Of a DNA stretch of 64,000 nt, positions 10,059 to 19,122 are shown in pieces (positions within the stretch are counted from its first letter, which is position 1; each line of letters opens with the position of its first letter). A model generated the notes under the pieces. That model was not told the origin of the DNA. It ran no database searches and saw nothing but the letters and a program-made list of their open reading frames with translations. The translations under genes were made by a program, and so were the position numbers. Source of the DNA: Clostridium pasteurianum DSM 525 = ATCC 6013 (GTDB taxonomy: Bacteria; Bacillota; Clostridia; Clostridiales; Clostridiaceae); the NCBI RefSeq assembly GCF_000807255.1, contig NZ_CP009268.1:1208384-1272383 (forward strand), written 5' to 3'.

Positions 10059-11096
10059 CTAAACTTCAGTTATCTTTCCAATTTCACTTAAATTGTACCC
10101 TTTAATACCTTGTAATTCCATCTTAAAATTTTCTGAATGAAGTATATCTATTAATGCATCAAAAGGTATACTGTGTAAATACTCTTTTTTTAGAATGAGT
10201 TCATACCTTTCTTTTTGCAAAGGTATAAATTCTATATCTGGTATTTGATAAGCTGTTTTTTCTATTCCAAGACCAAAGTCAGCTTTACCACTGGAAACAA
10301 TACTTGCTACAGCTACATGGGTTAAATATTTTTCATTGTAACCTCTTAAATCTTTACTGGAAAGTCCAAGTAGTTTTAGGTGCTGATCTAGAAGTACCCT
10401 TGTACCGGCACCATTTTCTCTATTGGCAAAGGTTATATCCTTTCGTTTTAAATCTTCCCAGCCAGTAATTTTTTTAGGGTTACCTTTTTGCACATAAAAT
10501 CCTTGAACACGAGATACCAGATGTACTATTATGGCGGAAATACCAGGAAGAAATTTTTTAACGTAGGATATATTGTATTCATCTGTTTCAGAATCCCAAA
10601 GATGACAGGCGGCAATTTGTGCTTCACCTTCATAGAGATTTACCAGACTCCTATAGCTGCTTACACAGGAAAGTGCAGTACGTGAACCTTTAGGATGTTT
10701 TGAAAGATAACGAGATAGTGTATCTAAAATTATATCTTCACCGGCAATTAACAAAGTATTTGTTCTGGATTGCGGATTGTAATTTGTTTTTATTTCCTGA
10801 AATTCATTTAAATTATATAAGCTTGCAATATTGTTATTGTAATTATTATCTGTAATGATGTTTTTTGTGATGTTATTTCCAGTGTTATTATTTGTATTAG
10901 AAATTTTATTCTTAGGATTATTCAGATTTTTTGATCTATTTTTATAATCTTCTACATCACTTAGCTCTACTCTTACTCTTCTGCCAATTCTATAGGCATT
11001 GAGCTCTCCCCGCTTTATAAGTTCATATACAGTGGTTTTTGCAATTTTTAAAATATCTGCCACTTCTTGTGGTGTTAGTGAAGAATTTTCACTCAT
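10059..11096 (-). CDS. Paralogous HTH/PBP-like regulator with Asn-rich linker
   Basis: Same architecture as the gene at 9118: HTH LTPQEVADILKIAKTTVYELI, RIGRRVRV wing, then a PBP-like domain with FYVQKGNPKKI, RENGAGTRVLLD and IVSSGKADFGLG. The linker (about residues 58-90) is unusually rich in Asn/Thr/Ile and is much longer than in the partner. ATG 11096 follows AAAGGA. The two genes are tail to tail and clearly arose by duplication, but identity looks only moderate, so they probably recognise different sites or ligands. Confidence 0.8.
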   Translation of the reverse strand: MSENSSLTPQEVADILKIAKTTVYELIKRGELNAYRIGRRVRVELSDVEDYKNRSKNLNNPKNKISNTNNNTGNNITKNIITDNNYNNNIASLYNLNEFQEIKTNYNPQSRTNTLLIAGEDIILDTLSRYLSKHPKGSRTALSCVSSYRSLVNLYEGEAQIAACHLWDSETDEYNISYVKKFLPGISAIIVHLVSRVQGFYVQKGNPKKITGWEDLKRKDITFANRENGAGTRVLLDQHLKLLGLSSKDLRGYNEKYLTHVAVASIVSSGKADFGLGIEKTAYQIPDIEFIPLQKERYELILKKEYLHSIPFDALIDILHSENFKMELQGIKGYNLSEIGKITEV

Positions 11097-11497
11097 AAGG
11101 TTTTGATTTCCTTTCTAAAATATAATTTTTATTGTCAATATAACAATTATAATGCTTTTTTCCGATTAAATACAATACAATAATTTAAAATGTATAATTA
11201 TTATATGAAAAAAGTGTTCTTAAAATACAATATTTGTTTTATAAATTAATATATGACAGTGAATTAACACTAGCTTAAATTATCAATACTAATTATTAGA
11301 TAATAAAAATATAAATTATAAACATAATATAATTTTAATAATAGCTATAAATAATAAACAATAACAAATAAAAATAATTTTACAATCTATAACTATATTA
11401 TACAGAAAGGATTGATTTATATATTATGTATTCTTAGCATAAGAATAGTAAAATATCTGTATCACAATGCACGGATATTCACTATGATACAGATACT
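11097..11497. other. AT-rich intergenic region, no gene seen
   Basis: About 400 bp of very AT-rich sequence between divergent and terminating units. On the minus strand it should hold the promoter of the regulator ending at 10059. No hairpin with a T run, repeat copy or open frame was found. Confidence 0.4.
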
Positions 11498-12532
11498 TTA
11501 GTTCAGTTTTGTTCTTTGAAGCTTGCCATTTTCCAAAGATAATACTTCACTACTGGTTATAGCGAGGAAATTGCCTTTATAAATAGTTTTCTTATTATTT
11601 TGTTTATTAAGTATATAGGAATTTTCAGGATATTTTATATATAAATTTTCTTTACTCATTATAATATTATCTTTATTAACAGGAGTTTCAATATCTATTG
11701 AATACCATTTTGAGATATCAGCTTCTCTAGAGCCATATAGTATTTTAGTCACTGTACTATCTTTAAGGACACCTATATATATATTTTCATTATCATCTGT
11801 ACTGAGTATGCAATAATTTTCATTATCTATACTTTTTTTATTATTAGTAAAGGTTATAACATTATCACTTAAGTTCTCATATATAAGACCTGGAATATTT
11901 TTGAAAGCTTTTATAGTACCAATCTCTGTAGATGTAATTAAATGATTCATATTGCCATTTACATCATTGAAAAATATATCGCTGTTTCAATTAGTTTTTA
12001 AAGTTTTAATATAAAAAGTGTTCATAGCTGTAGAAAATTCTATATCAGATATTTTATCTTTGGAACTGCTTAAATGAAATTTTATATTTACATTAGCAGA
12101 ATCTGTTGGACTTTTTTTACTATTATTTTCCGCATTATAGGTGTAGATACTTACCTCTGTAGGATTTTCAATAGACTTTTCACATAAAATTATTATATTT
12201 ATATCGGGAAGCCATTTGCTATATATTTGTCTATTGTTTTTTTCAGCAGGCACTATCTCTTTTTTACCATTACTTGTATTAATTACATTTAATATATTAT
12301 TTTCATAATAGGATAAATATTCACCATCAAAGGAAGACTCCACTTTAGTTGCAGATGATGGTATATTAATATCTATATTTTTAGTATTAGTACTTTTGTC
12401 TTCAATTTTTACTTCTGTGGTTTTTGTATTCATTAAAGAGTTTTTATAATATTTATCCGCAGTAAAAAAAACTGCACTTTGAAGTATTACAGCAATTATA
12501 CTCCAGATAATTATGCTTTTTATTATTTTCAT
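11498..12532 (-). pseudogene. Membrane-anchored beta-propeller-like protein split by in-frame TGA
   Basis: Two frames on the minus strand (12532-11987, 181 aa, and 11950-11498, 150 aa) are in the same reading frame. They are separated only by one TGA and 12 sense codons (NSDIFFNDVNGN). Together they give a 344-codon protein with an N-terminal membrane anchor (IIIWSIIAVILQSAVFF) and repeated short beta-strand blocks such as SSFDGEYLSYYENNILNVI and TFTNNKKSI, suggestive of a propeller. Function unknown. GAGGAG precedes the start. It follows the phosphodiester-glycosidase gene by 14 bp and was surely its operon partner. A selenocysteine reading is unlikely: no clear hairpin follows the TGA. Confidence 0.6.
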
Positions 12533-12546
12533 GTTACTAATCTCCT

Positions 12547-13530
12547 CTAAGGTTCTACATATAAGGAAGTGGCAACATATCTTTCACCATTCCAGCTGCG
12601 AGTGTCATTTATTACTTTGCCATTATAGTACATAGTGGAAGAAAAGCCTCCATCAAGACTTGTTGCATTGACAGCACCATATTTTAACATTAAATCTTGA
12701 ACATCTTTTAGACTGGCTCCTGCATTAATAAGGTTTTTTCTTCCATCTAATACTAAAAATAAAACTGTGCCGTCAGCAGTTTGTCCTACTGCAGTACGAG
12801 GATTAAGACCTGTAGACATACCGTCAGATATCTGTCCCTTACCATTCACAACTAAAGCAGGTGGTATGAAACAAACCGCTTCTGAAACATTCATATTTTT
12901 TAAATCATTTATACTATGGTTACCAACAATAAGTTTACCGGATTTTGTAAAAGCAGTTACACTTTCTTTTTTATTTAAGTCAGCATTACTATAGGGATAT
13001 ATCAGGTTACCATTGGATATTACAAAACCACCTGGAAGGGCAGCTGATCCGCCATAAGTTTCAGATTTATTATCTGTAAAAGCTCCTCCATTTATTGCAG
13101 CTAGAGCATTATGATCTTTTGCCATCTCACTGGTTCGTTGACCCTCTTTGCCTAAATTTTTGGTCCAAGCCACTTTTATTTTATATTTAGAAGGTATTGA
13201 AAGTAAGTATCCTGTGTATCTTCCAGAGTCAGAACTAACTCCATAACAAGCAATTTTATTATCTTGATTTTTTACAGTTTGCATAACGTCAATGGATTGG
13301 TTTTGGGTATTGTTTGTATCACTGCTATTTAGTATATTGTTAATTTCATCTTGAGATAAAAATGAAGTGACAAAATATTGATGCCTTGTAGCCATTATGG
13401 TAGCAACTGTGATTTTTTTTAGAGTGTTAAAAGGTCCTCTATAAATATAGAAAGGTGAAGTTATTAAAATAAAGGCAATTTCATATATTATAAAACATAG
13501 AATTATTCTGATTTTATTTTTTTTACACAA
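12547..13530 (-). CDS. Phosphodiester glycosidase family protein (NAGPA domain)
   Basis: Surface enzyme, 327 aa, with an N-terminal membrane anchor at residues 8-28 and an extracytosolic NAGPA/DUF2233 domain. Family blocks seen: ALAAINGGAFTD, PRTAVGQTADGTVLFLVLDG, and a C-terminal NATSLDGGFSSTMYYNG. Related proteins hydrolyse phosphodiester-linked N-acetylglucosamine or process exopolysaccharide. Start is TTG 13530, seven bases after GGAGG. It leads a two-gene operon with the membrane-anchored protein at 11498-12532. Confidence 0.85.
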   Translation of the reverse strand: MCKKNKIRIILCFIIYEIAFILITSPFYIYRGPFNTLKKITVATIMATRHQYFVTSFLSQDEINNILNSSDTNNTQNQSIDVMQTVKNQDNKIACYGVSSDSGRYTGYLLSIPSKYKIKVAWTKNLGKEGQRTSEMAKDHNALAAINGGAFTDNKSETYGGSAALPGGFVISNGNLIYPYSNADLNKKESVTAFTKSGKLIVGNHSINDLKNMNVSEAVCFIPPALVVNGKGQISDGMSTGLNPRTAVGQTADGTVLFLVLDGRKNLINAGASLKDVQDLMLKYGAVNATSLDGGFSSTMYYNGKVINDTRSWNGERYVATSLYVEP

Positions 13531-13700
13531 AACATTTCCTCCTTTTTATCTGCTGATTTATATATTAAATTTATAATATATTTATGTCAAGAAAATATAT
13601 TTATCTACAAAAATAAATATATTTTTTAATATAGCTGTAAATGTGAAAAATAAGGTGTAATAAATTAAATATTAGTGTATTATAAGATTATATAATTTAA

Positions 13701-13829
13701 CCTGACTAACTTGTCGTAAGTCTCCCACTTCTTCAAGTAAGAGTTCAACGCCAAGTAAGCCATGCATTCGTAGTTCTAAAATTCAGATGGGGTAAAAGAA
13801 TCCCCACCTGAATTAAGAACTTACTTCAA
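13701..13829 (+). repeat. Dispersed repeat, copy A (129 bp)
   Basis: Begins CCTGACTAACTTG directly after TTTAA and ends ACTTACTTCAA. It contains two imperfect stem-loops: ACTTGTCGTAAG...CGCCAAGT at the left and GTTCTAAAATTCAGATGGGG paired with its complement at the right. It lacks the variable internal unit. Intergenic, 36 bp before the 116-aa gene. Confidence 0.9.
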
Positions 13830-13865
13830 TGGATAAGTTTTAATGTAAACAGGAGGATGATAAAA

Positions 13866-14216
13866 ATGGAAAAGGAACTGGAACAAATTTATAAAGAGAA
13901 ATTAAAAAGTTTAACAGATTACTTAGATAAGCATGATATAAAAGTACTGTATGTTTTAGAGGTAAATGAGAAGAATTCTATAGGAGGAAAAATACAATAT
14001 TATTTTGTCCATGAGGAAGATAGGGAACATGCAATTGAAAAATTTAAGGATTACCAATATAAAAAGTATGAAATAACTGAGTTTGATGATATCTATTACG
14101 ATAAAGGTGTTCCTACTTTTTCAGGAGATAATGGAGTTGAATTTGGAAGTATTGTAGGTCTTATAAAATTTAAACAAGAACTGAGATTTATAAAAATTCC
14201 AAATAAAGAAATATAA
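13866..14216 (+). CDS. Unknown soluble protein, 116 aa
   Basis: Not recognised. Acidic and aromatic-rich with no membrane segment (MEKELEQIYKEKLKSL..., HEEDREHAIEKFKDYQYKKYE). ATG 13866 is chosen because AGGAGG at 13851-13856 is directly adjacent to the ATG at 13857, leaving no spacer, but is nine bases from 13866. A terminator follows closely, so it is monocistronic. Confidence 0.65.
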   Translation: MEKELEQIYKEKLKSLTDYLDKHDIKVLYVLEVNEKNSIGGKIQYYFVHEEDREHAIEKFKDYQYKKYEITEFDDIYYDKGVPTFSGDNGVEFGSIVGLIKFKQELRFIKIPNKEI

Positions 14217-14220
14217 TAAA

Positions 14221-14265
14221 AATAAACTTAGTGGAAAGATAAATTTCACTAAGTTTATTTTTTTA
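14221..14265 (+). terminator. Intrinsic terminator
   Basis: Near-perfect stem AATAAACTTAGTG with CACTAAGTTTATT, followed by a run of T's. It ends the 116-aa gene. Confidence 0.85.
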
Positions 14266-14406
14266 TAAATTTACCTTTCATTTGATCATTGTGCAATATG
14301 TTAGAATCAGCTATTTAGAGTATAATTGTAGTTAAAATACAAAATTAGTACTTTTAAGTAATATAATTAATTCTGAGGAATTATTTTCATATTGAAAAAT
14401 CTGCTA

Positions 14407-14490
14407 ATGAAATATATACTAGTGCCAAGTGAACTTTATCTAGAAAATGACTTTATAAAAAATATTAATGAATTTTACTTAAATAAATAG
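14407..14490 (+). CDS. Possible 27-aa peptide or gene remnant upstream of mreB
   Basis: A short frame reads MKYILVPSELYLENDFIKN and ends at TAG 14488. Its composition is protein-like but no ribosome binding site is near. A TTG a few codons upstream has a weak GAGGA. It may be a remnant. The rest of 14266-14606 holds only AT-rich sequence and a TTATCGGATAA motif at 14539-14549 that recurs in the window. Confidence 0.2.
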   Translation: MKYILVPSELYLENDFIKNINEFYLNK

Positions 14491-14606
14491 GAGATTTTGT
14501 TCTTACTAAGTGTGGAGGGATTATTTGGAAATGAGAGACTGTTATCGGATAAATTTTCAAATGTTTGAATAAAGACATGTTGTAAAATTTGAAAGGGGAA
14601 ACTTTT

Positions 14607-15620
14607 ATGAAATTTTTTGTAATGTCTAAAGATATAGGAATAGATTTAGGCACATCCAATACCCTATTGTATATGAAAGAAAAAGGTATATTATTAAGAG
14701 AACCTTCAGTGGTAAGTGTAGATGTTATGAATAAAAAAGTCTTAGCTGTAGGTTTAGAGGCCAAAGAAATGATAGGTAGGACTCCTAAAGGTATTATAAC
14801 TGTAAAACCATTAAAGAATGGTGTGATAGGTGACTTTGATTTGGCACAACAAATGTTGAAAAAGTTCATTGAGAAAGTTATTGGTAAAGGTAATTTTATA
14901 AGTTCTAGAATTGTAATTTGCCATCCTTCAGGGATTACTGAAGTTGAAAAGAGAGCAATAAATGAGACTATAATTCAAGCAGGAGCACGTAAAGTTATGT
15001 TGATTGAGGGCCCTGTGGTTGCTGCTATAGGAGCAGGATTGCCTGTGGATGAACCTGTTGGAAGAATGATTGTGGATATAGGAGGAGGCACCACAGAGGT
15101 AGCTGTAGTTTCTCTTGGAGGGATTGTTACAAGTAAAACTTTGAGAGTTGCAGGAGATGCATTGGATGAAAAAATAATTAAATATGTGAGAAAAGAATTT
15201 AATTTAATGATAGGAGAAAGAACAGCTGAAGACATTAAAATAAAAATTGGTTCTGCTTATAAAGATGACAATGAAGAAGAAAAGAAGATTATAGTAAAGG
15301 GAAGGGACTTAACCACGGGGCTCCCCAAAATTGTTACTATCACGGAAACTGGAATAAGAAATGCTTTGAAAGATAAGGTGGCTTTAATGATCGATGCTAT
15401 TAAGACTACTCTTGAAAAAACTGAACCAGAGCTTGCAGCAGATATAATGGACAACGGTATAGTACTTTCTGGTGGTGGAGCTCTTTTGAAAAATCTGGAT
15501 AAACTTATATTCAAGGAAATACATATAGAGGTACATATTGCAGAATCTCCGCTTGAATGTGTTGTTATGGGGACTGGAAAGTGTCTGGGCATGATGAATA
15601 AAATTGGCAATATAAAATAA
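14607..15620 (+). CDS. mreB: Rod shape-determining protein MreB/Mbl
   Basis: Actin-like ATPase that organises lateral cell-wall synthesis on the inner membrane face, 337 aa. Phosphate-1 loop GIDLGTSNTLLY, connect-1 and phosphate-2 DIGGGTTEVAVVS, and adenosine motif NGIVLSGGGALLKNLD are intact. ATG 14607 follows AAAGGGG; the TTG at 14589 has no site. It stands alone without mreC/mreD or spoIIID, so it is a secondary MreB/Mbl paralog. Its own terminator follows. Confidence 0.92.
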   Translation: MKFFVMSKDIGIDLGTSNTLLYMKEKGILLREPSVVSVDVMNKKVLAVGLEAKEMIGRTPKGIITVKPLKNGVIGDFDLAQQMLKKFIEKVIGKGNFISSRIVICHPSGITEVEKRAINETIIQAGARKVMLIEGPVVAAIGAGLPVDEPVGRMIVDIGGGTTEVAVVSLGGIVTSKTLRVAGDALDEKIIKYVRKEFNLMIGERTAEDIKIKIGSAYKDDNEEEKKIIVKGRDLTTGLPKIVTITETGIRNALKDKVALMIDAIKTTLEKTEPELAADIMDNGIVLSGGGALLKNLDKLIFKEIHIEVHIAESPLECVVMGTGKCLGMMNKIGNIK

Positions 15621-15640
15621 TAGTCATAAAGTTTTATATA

Positions 15641-15690
15641 AAACTACCTAAGAATTAATATGTTAGTTCTTAGGTAGTTTCTAAATTTTT
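15641..15690 (+). terminator. Intrinsic terminator after mreB
   Basis: A perfect 14-bp stem (AAACTACCTAAGAA with TTCTTAGGTAGTTT), then a T-rich tail. Confidence 0.85.
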
Positions 15691-15794
15691 ATTTACAGTT
15701 TATAATATAAAGAGTTGTGTAGTATATAATATTTTTATATACTGAGTATCAGCTTATAAATTTAGACAGATTGATTGTAAGAGAATTATATCAA

Positions 15795-16277
15795 TTATTT
15801 AATATTGTACATTCCCTTGCTTTGCATATATTTAAATACAGCTTCTCCATGTTTTTGTTCTTCTTTTTGTATGTGATTTAATGCATCACGTACTTCTGTA
15901 TCTTTGCATTCAAAAATTGCAGTATCATAACTTCCTGATACGTATTTTTCTGTCATAAGTATATCGGAGCACATATCAGCATCATTTAAATCAGTAGCTG
16001 TTGTTGGAGTATTTGAAGTTGGTGTGCTTTGTGCAGAGTTTTGTTGCGCAGTATTTTGATTCTGCTGCTGATTCATTTGAGGTACAGTACCGCTTAATAG
16101 CTGATTAATACTATCCAAATGTGTCTGTTCTTGCTGCTTATTGGCGTTAAATATCTCCTTTAATTGTGGATCAGTAGCTTTATTGGCATAGTTGGTATAT
16201 TTTTCTATGCATATTTGTTCATGAGATTTTTGATCTTCTAATAAAGTTCTTTCTTTTTGTGATAAAGTTATTTGCAT
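15795..16277 (-). CDS. Spore coat CotF-like ferritin-fold protein
   Basis: 160 aa. Two helical blocks resembling CotF/ferritin-like coat proteins (KERTLLEDQKSHEQICIEKY..., then DLNDADMCSDILMTEKYVSG...EEQKHGEAVFKYMQSKGMY). They are separated by a Gln/Asn/Thr-rich linker at about residues 68-95. Clostridial homologs are spore-associated. AGGGTG precedes the start. Runs opposite to mreB; 16278-16576 is AT-rich with no gene. Confidence 0.8.
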   Translation of the reverse strand: MQITLSQKERTLLEDQKSHEQICIEKYTNYANKATDPQLKEIFNANKQQEQTHLDSINQLLSGTVPQMNQQQNQNTAQQNSAQSTPTSNTPTTATDLNDADMCSDILMTEKYVSGSYDTAIFECKDTEVRDALNHIQKEEQKHGEAVFKYMQSKGMYNIK

Positions 16278-16576
16278 TTTTTAAACACCCTTTTTATCAA
16301 TATTTTTTAGAACATTACCCTTAAAAAATGTTGTTAAATTTAGTAAAGTATATCCTTACACTTGCTTCAATTGGTACAATGCTCCAGTACTATTGTGTGT
16401 AATTTTTAGTATTTTATACTTTTATTAATCCCAAAATCGGTGATAAATAAGTTGAAGTTTATATGTAAAATATTTGTTAATTTGATTGTTTTTATGAAAT
16501 ATTTATTATAAAATCATGGTAGAGATAGTGATTATTTAACAATTATAATTATATAAATTTAATTTAGGGGTGGGTT

Positions 16577-16969
16577 ATGGTTAATGTTAAAAATATAGTT
16601 ATTTCTATTATTGGTTTATGTGTGGTTGCAGTTTTAGTTTTTGGAGTAAAGTATCTAATATATATACAGAATTATAAAAATATAATAAAGCAAATAAATA
16701 TAAGAAAAATTGATTTATCTAAAGTAGCAAATGGTACTTATTCAGGTTCTTTTGATGCCCTAGAAGTTGGGGCAGAAGTAAAGGTAACAGTAGATGATCA
16801 TAAAATTACAGATATAAAAATAGTTAATCATAAAAATGTAAGAGGAGAAAAAGCAGAAGTAATTCCTGAGAGAGTAATTGCGGCTCAATCTTTACAAGTA
16901 GATACAGTTTCAGGCGCAACAAATAGCAGTAAGGTGATATTAAAGGCTATTGATAATGCCTTGCAATAA
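16577..16969 (+). CDS. Membrane-anchored single FMN-binding domain protein
   Basis: 130 aa: an N-terminal membrane helix (residues 7-30) and one FMN_bind domain of the NqrC/RnfG type. The covalent attachment motif is DTVSGATNSS, with Thr115 the predicted FMN acceptor for ApbE. The domain would face outside the cytoplasm. Start ATG follows GGGGTGGG. It opens a run with a cytochrome-like protein, ApbE and the eight-repeat flavoprotein, consistent with a small flavin relay between the membrane and the large protein. Confidence 0.88.
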   Translation: MVNVKNIVISIIGLCVVAVLVFGVKYLIYIQNYKNIIKQINIRKIDLSKVANGTYSGSFDALEVGAEVKVTVDDHKITDIKIVNHKNVRGEKAEVIPERVIAAQSLQVDTVSGATNSSKVILKAIDNALQ

Positions 16970-17147
16970 AAAACTGAGGAATTATGTAAGCATCGAAGCT
17001 AATAAATAAAGGAATCCTGCCTTATGGCAATAAATTTGTATGTAAAAGAGAAGTATTCAGATAGCTCATCCAAAACTTAGATTGCAAGTACAAATTTTTC
17101 TGAGTTTAGATGAGTTAACTACTAAAAATAAATAGAGGTGTTTTTGA

Positions 17148-17543
17148 GTGGAAATGTATACTGACAAGCTAGGATGGATTGCAGCCATTCTATTTTTTGT
17201 TTGCTTTTGTTATTTTATATTGAAAAGATTTGTTATTAGTGGTTTTAAAATTAAGATTAAATTAAGACAAGTTCTTAATTTACACTGCTATTTAGGTATT
17301 ATTGGAACTATAATAGCTATTTTTCATGTAGGAAAAAATATAGTTTTTATTCAATTATCTGCAGGTTTTATATGTTTTTTCTCAATGATTTTACTCTGTA
17401 TATCAGGTATAGCTATAAAATGGTTTAAAAAAATTTCACCAGCAAGTAGAAAAGCATGGAGATTCATTCATATAGGATTGACTGCAGTTTTTGTGACTGC
17501 TTTATTATGGCATATAGTACTCTATCATTTTATTATGGGATAA
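17148..17543 (+). CDS. Four-helix membrane protein, probable di-heme b-type cytochrome
   Basis: 131 aa with four hydrophobic helices (about 9-29, 45-62, 65-90, 104-129). Helix 2 has His46 and His60 (LHCYLG...AIFH); helix 4 has His108 and His122 (FIHIG...LLWH). Both pairs are spaced H-x13-H, the arrangement that binds two stacked hemes in ferric reductases and NADPH oxidases. No flavin or NAD domain, so electrons would pass to neighbours. GTG 17148 is seven bases after GAGGTG. Lies between the FMN-binding protein and ApbE. Heme content is inferred. Confidence 0.7.
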   Translation: MEMYTDKLGWIAAILFFVCFCYFILKRFVISGFKIKIKLRQVLNLHCYLGIIGTIIAIFHVGKNIVFIQLSAGFICFFSMILLCISGIAIKWFKKISPASRKAWRFIHIGLTAVFVTALLWHIVLYHFIMG

Positions 17544-17820
17544 GCTTATATGTGGAAATTGTACTTATAATCAAGTTATTTGGTTTTGATTTGTGGGATA
17601 GGATGAAACAAAAATCAAAGTTCAGAGTTCAAAGAACAAATATCAGTTAATAATTGAATAGATTATTTAAATAATGTATGATAAAATGCAATTGAATGTT
17701 AATTTCAAATGAATGTGTTTATCGGTGTTTAGAAAAGAAAACTTTACATAGATATCTATGATGGTAGAAGTAAATAATAATTTTATATTTTAAATATAAC
17801 TAAACTAAAGGGAGAATTAT

Positions 17821-18780
17821 ATGAGTGAATTTTACGAATTAGAAACCTTTTGCATGGGGACTGTTATAAGTCAAAGGATTTATGGAGAGAAATCAGAAAT
17901 AGCTGCAATAAAAGTGGAGGAGGAAATGAAGAGACTAGAGTCTCTTATGAGCTTTTTTCTTGAATCCAGTGAAATAAGCAGATTAAACAGAGCAGCAGGG
18001 AAGCAGGCAGTAGAACTTGGCTGTGAATCACTATATGTACTTAACAGAGCTAAATATTTCTCAGAAATATGCAAAGGAACTTTTGATATTACTATAGGAC
18101 CTGTAGCTAAGCTGTGGGGTATATTTACGGATCATGCTAAAGTACCATCAGAGGAAGAAATTAATGAGGCATTAAGTCTCACTGGATACACAGATATTAC
18201 AATTGATAATGGGCTTGGTACGGTAAAGCTTGAAAAGGCTGGAGAAAGTGTAGATTTAGGTGCTATAGCAAAAGGATATACAGCAGATAGAGCTATAGAA
18301 ATATACAAGCAGCAGGGAATAGAGTCTGCTTTTATTAATCTTGGAGGAAATGTAATGGTATTAGGAAACAAGCCAGATGGTTCCCCTTGGAAGATAGGTA
18401 TACAAAATCCGTTACATGAAAGAGGGCAGTGTTTAGGAGTTGTAAACGCTGTAGATAAGACAATTGTAACTTCAGGAGATTACGTGAGATACTTTGAGAA
18501 AGACAATATAAAGTATCATCATATTTTAGATCCTAGAACAGGTTATCCTGCAGATTCTGGATTAATGAGTACTACAATTGTATCAGAAAAATCCATTGGG
18601 GCAGATGCATTGTCCACTGCTATTTTTATATTAGGTCTTCAGGAGGGAATGGAATTAATCAATAGCATTAAAGACATGGAAGCCATATTTGTTACAAAAG
18701 ACAAAAAAATCTATGTGACAGAAGGATTACAGAAAGACTTTATTTTATTTGAAGGAACAGAATTTTTAATTTCCTACTAA
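17821..18780 (+). CDS. apbE: FAD:protein FMN transferase ApbE
   Basis: Transfers FMN from FAD to the Thr of (S/T)GAT motifs by a phosphoester bond; Mg-dependent. 319 aa, with conserved FDITIGPVAKLWG, GAIAKGYTADRA, NLGGNVMVLG, DPRTGYPADSG and GADALSTA. The protein begins MSEFYELETF and lacks the lipoprotein or Tat signal typical of exported ApbE, so its site of action is not obvious. GGGAG precedes the ATG. Neighbours supply ten or more candidate substrate domains, so it is the likely flavinylating enzyme for this locus. Confidence 0.93.
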   Translation: MSEFYELETFCMGTVISQRIYGEKSEIAAIKVEEEMKRLESLMSFFLESSEISRLNRAAGKQAVELGCESLYVLNRAKYFSEICKGTFDITIGPVAKLWGIFTDHAKVPSEEEINEALSLTGYTDITIDNGLGTVKLEKAGESVDLGAIAKGYTADRAIEIYKQQGIESAFINLGGNVMVLGNKPDGSPWKIGIQNPLHERGQCLGVVNAVDKTIVTSGDYVRYFEKDNIKYHHILDPRTGYPADSGLMSTTIVSEKSIGADALSTAIFILGLQEGMELINSIKDMEAIFVTKDKKIYVTEGLQKDFILFEGTEFLISY

Positions 18781-18808
18781 AAATTATTATTAGCTTATTA
18801 GAAAAATT

Positions 18809-18856
18809 AGCGGCTGAATGCCTATTAAATACTAATAGATATTCAGCTGCTTTTTA
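18809..18856 (+). terminator. Intrinsic terminator after apbE
   Basis: Stem GCGGCTGAAT...ATTCAGCTGC with internal CTATTA/TAATAG pairing, then TTTTT. Separates apbE from the Fur-linked gene, which has its own promoter. Confidence 0.85.
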
Positions 18857-19002
18857 TGACAAAAATAGTACATATTATTTAGCACATGAATTTAAACAAC
18901 AATAAAATATCACCACATCTTATAAGTATAATGGGTTTTATAATATAATTATAATTTTAAATAAAAAAATGTATTAAAAACCAAATTATTTTAATGAATA
19001 TA

Positions 19003-19031
19003 TTGACATATTAATAGTTTTCACATATTAT
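19003..19031 (+). promoter_or_regulatory. Sigma-A-type promoter of the eight-repeat flavoprotein
   Basis: TTGACA at 19003-19008, a 17-bp spacer, and TATTAT at 19026-19031. The predicted start falls just before the Fur box. Confidence 0.7.
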
Positions 19032-19042
19032 TTATAAATAGT

Positions 19043-19061
19043 GATAATGATATTCATTATC
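19043..19061 (+). promoter_or_regulatory. Fur box
   Basis: GATAATGATATTCATTATC differs at one position from the classical Fur consensus GATAATGATAATCATTATC. It lies about 12 bp downstream of the -10 element, where Fur-Fe(II) binding would block initiation. This predicts induction of the flavoprotein under iron limitation. Confidence 0.85.
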
Positions 19062-19122
19062 ATAAGGAAGGGGGCTGTTTTGTATATTTATAATTGTTCT
19101 ATGTTATAAGGGGGAGTAGATC

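Noticed and set aside
11987-11989. Selenocysteine codon
   Set aside because: No stable hairpin directly after the TGA and the protein family is not a known selenoprotein.
17456-17650. 64-codon frame overlapping the cytochrome-like gene
   Set aside because: Begins inside that gene in another frame with no ribosome binding site.
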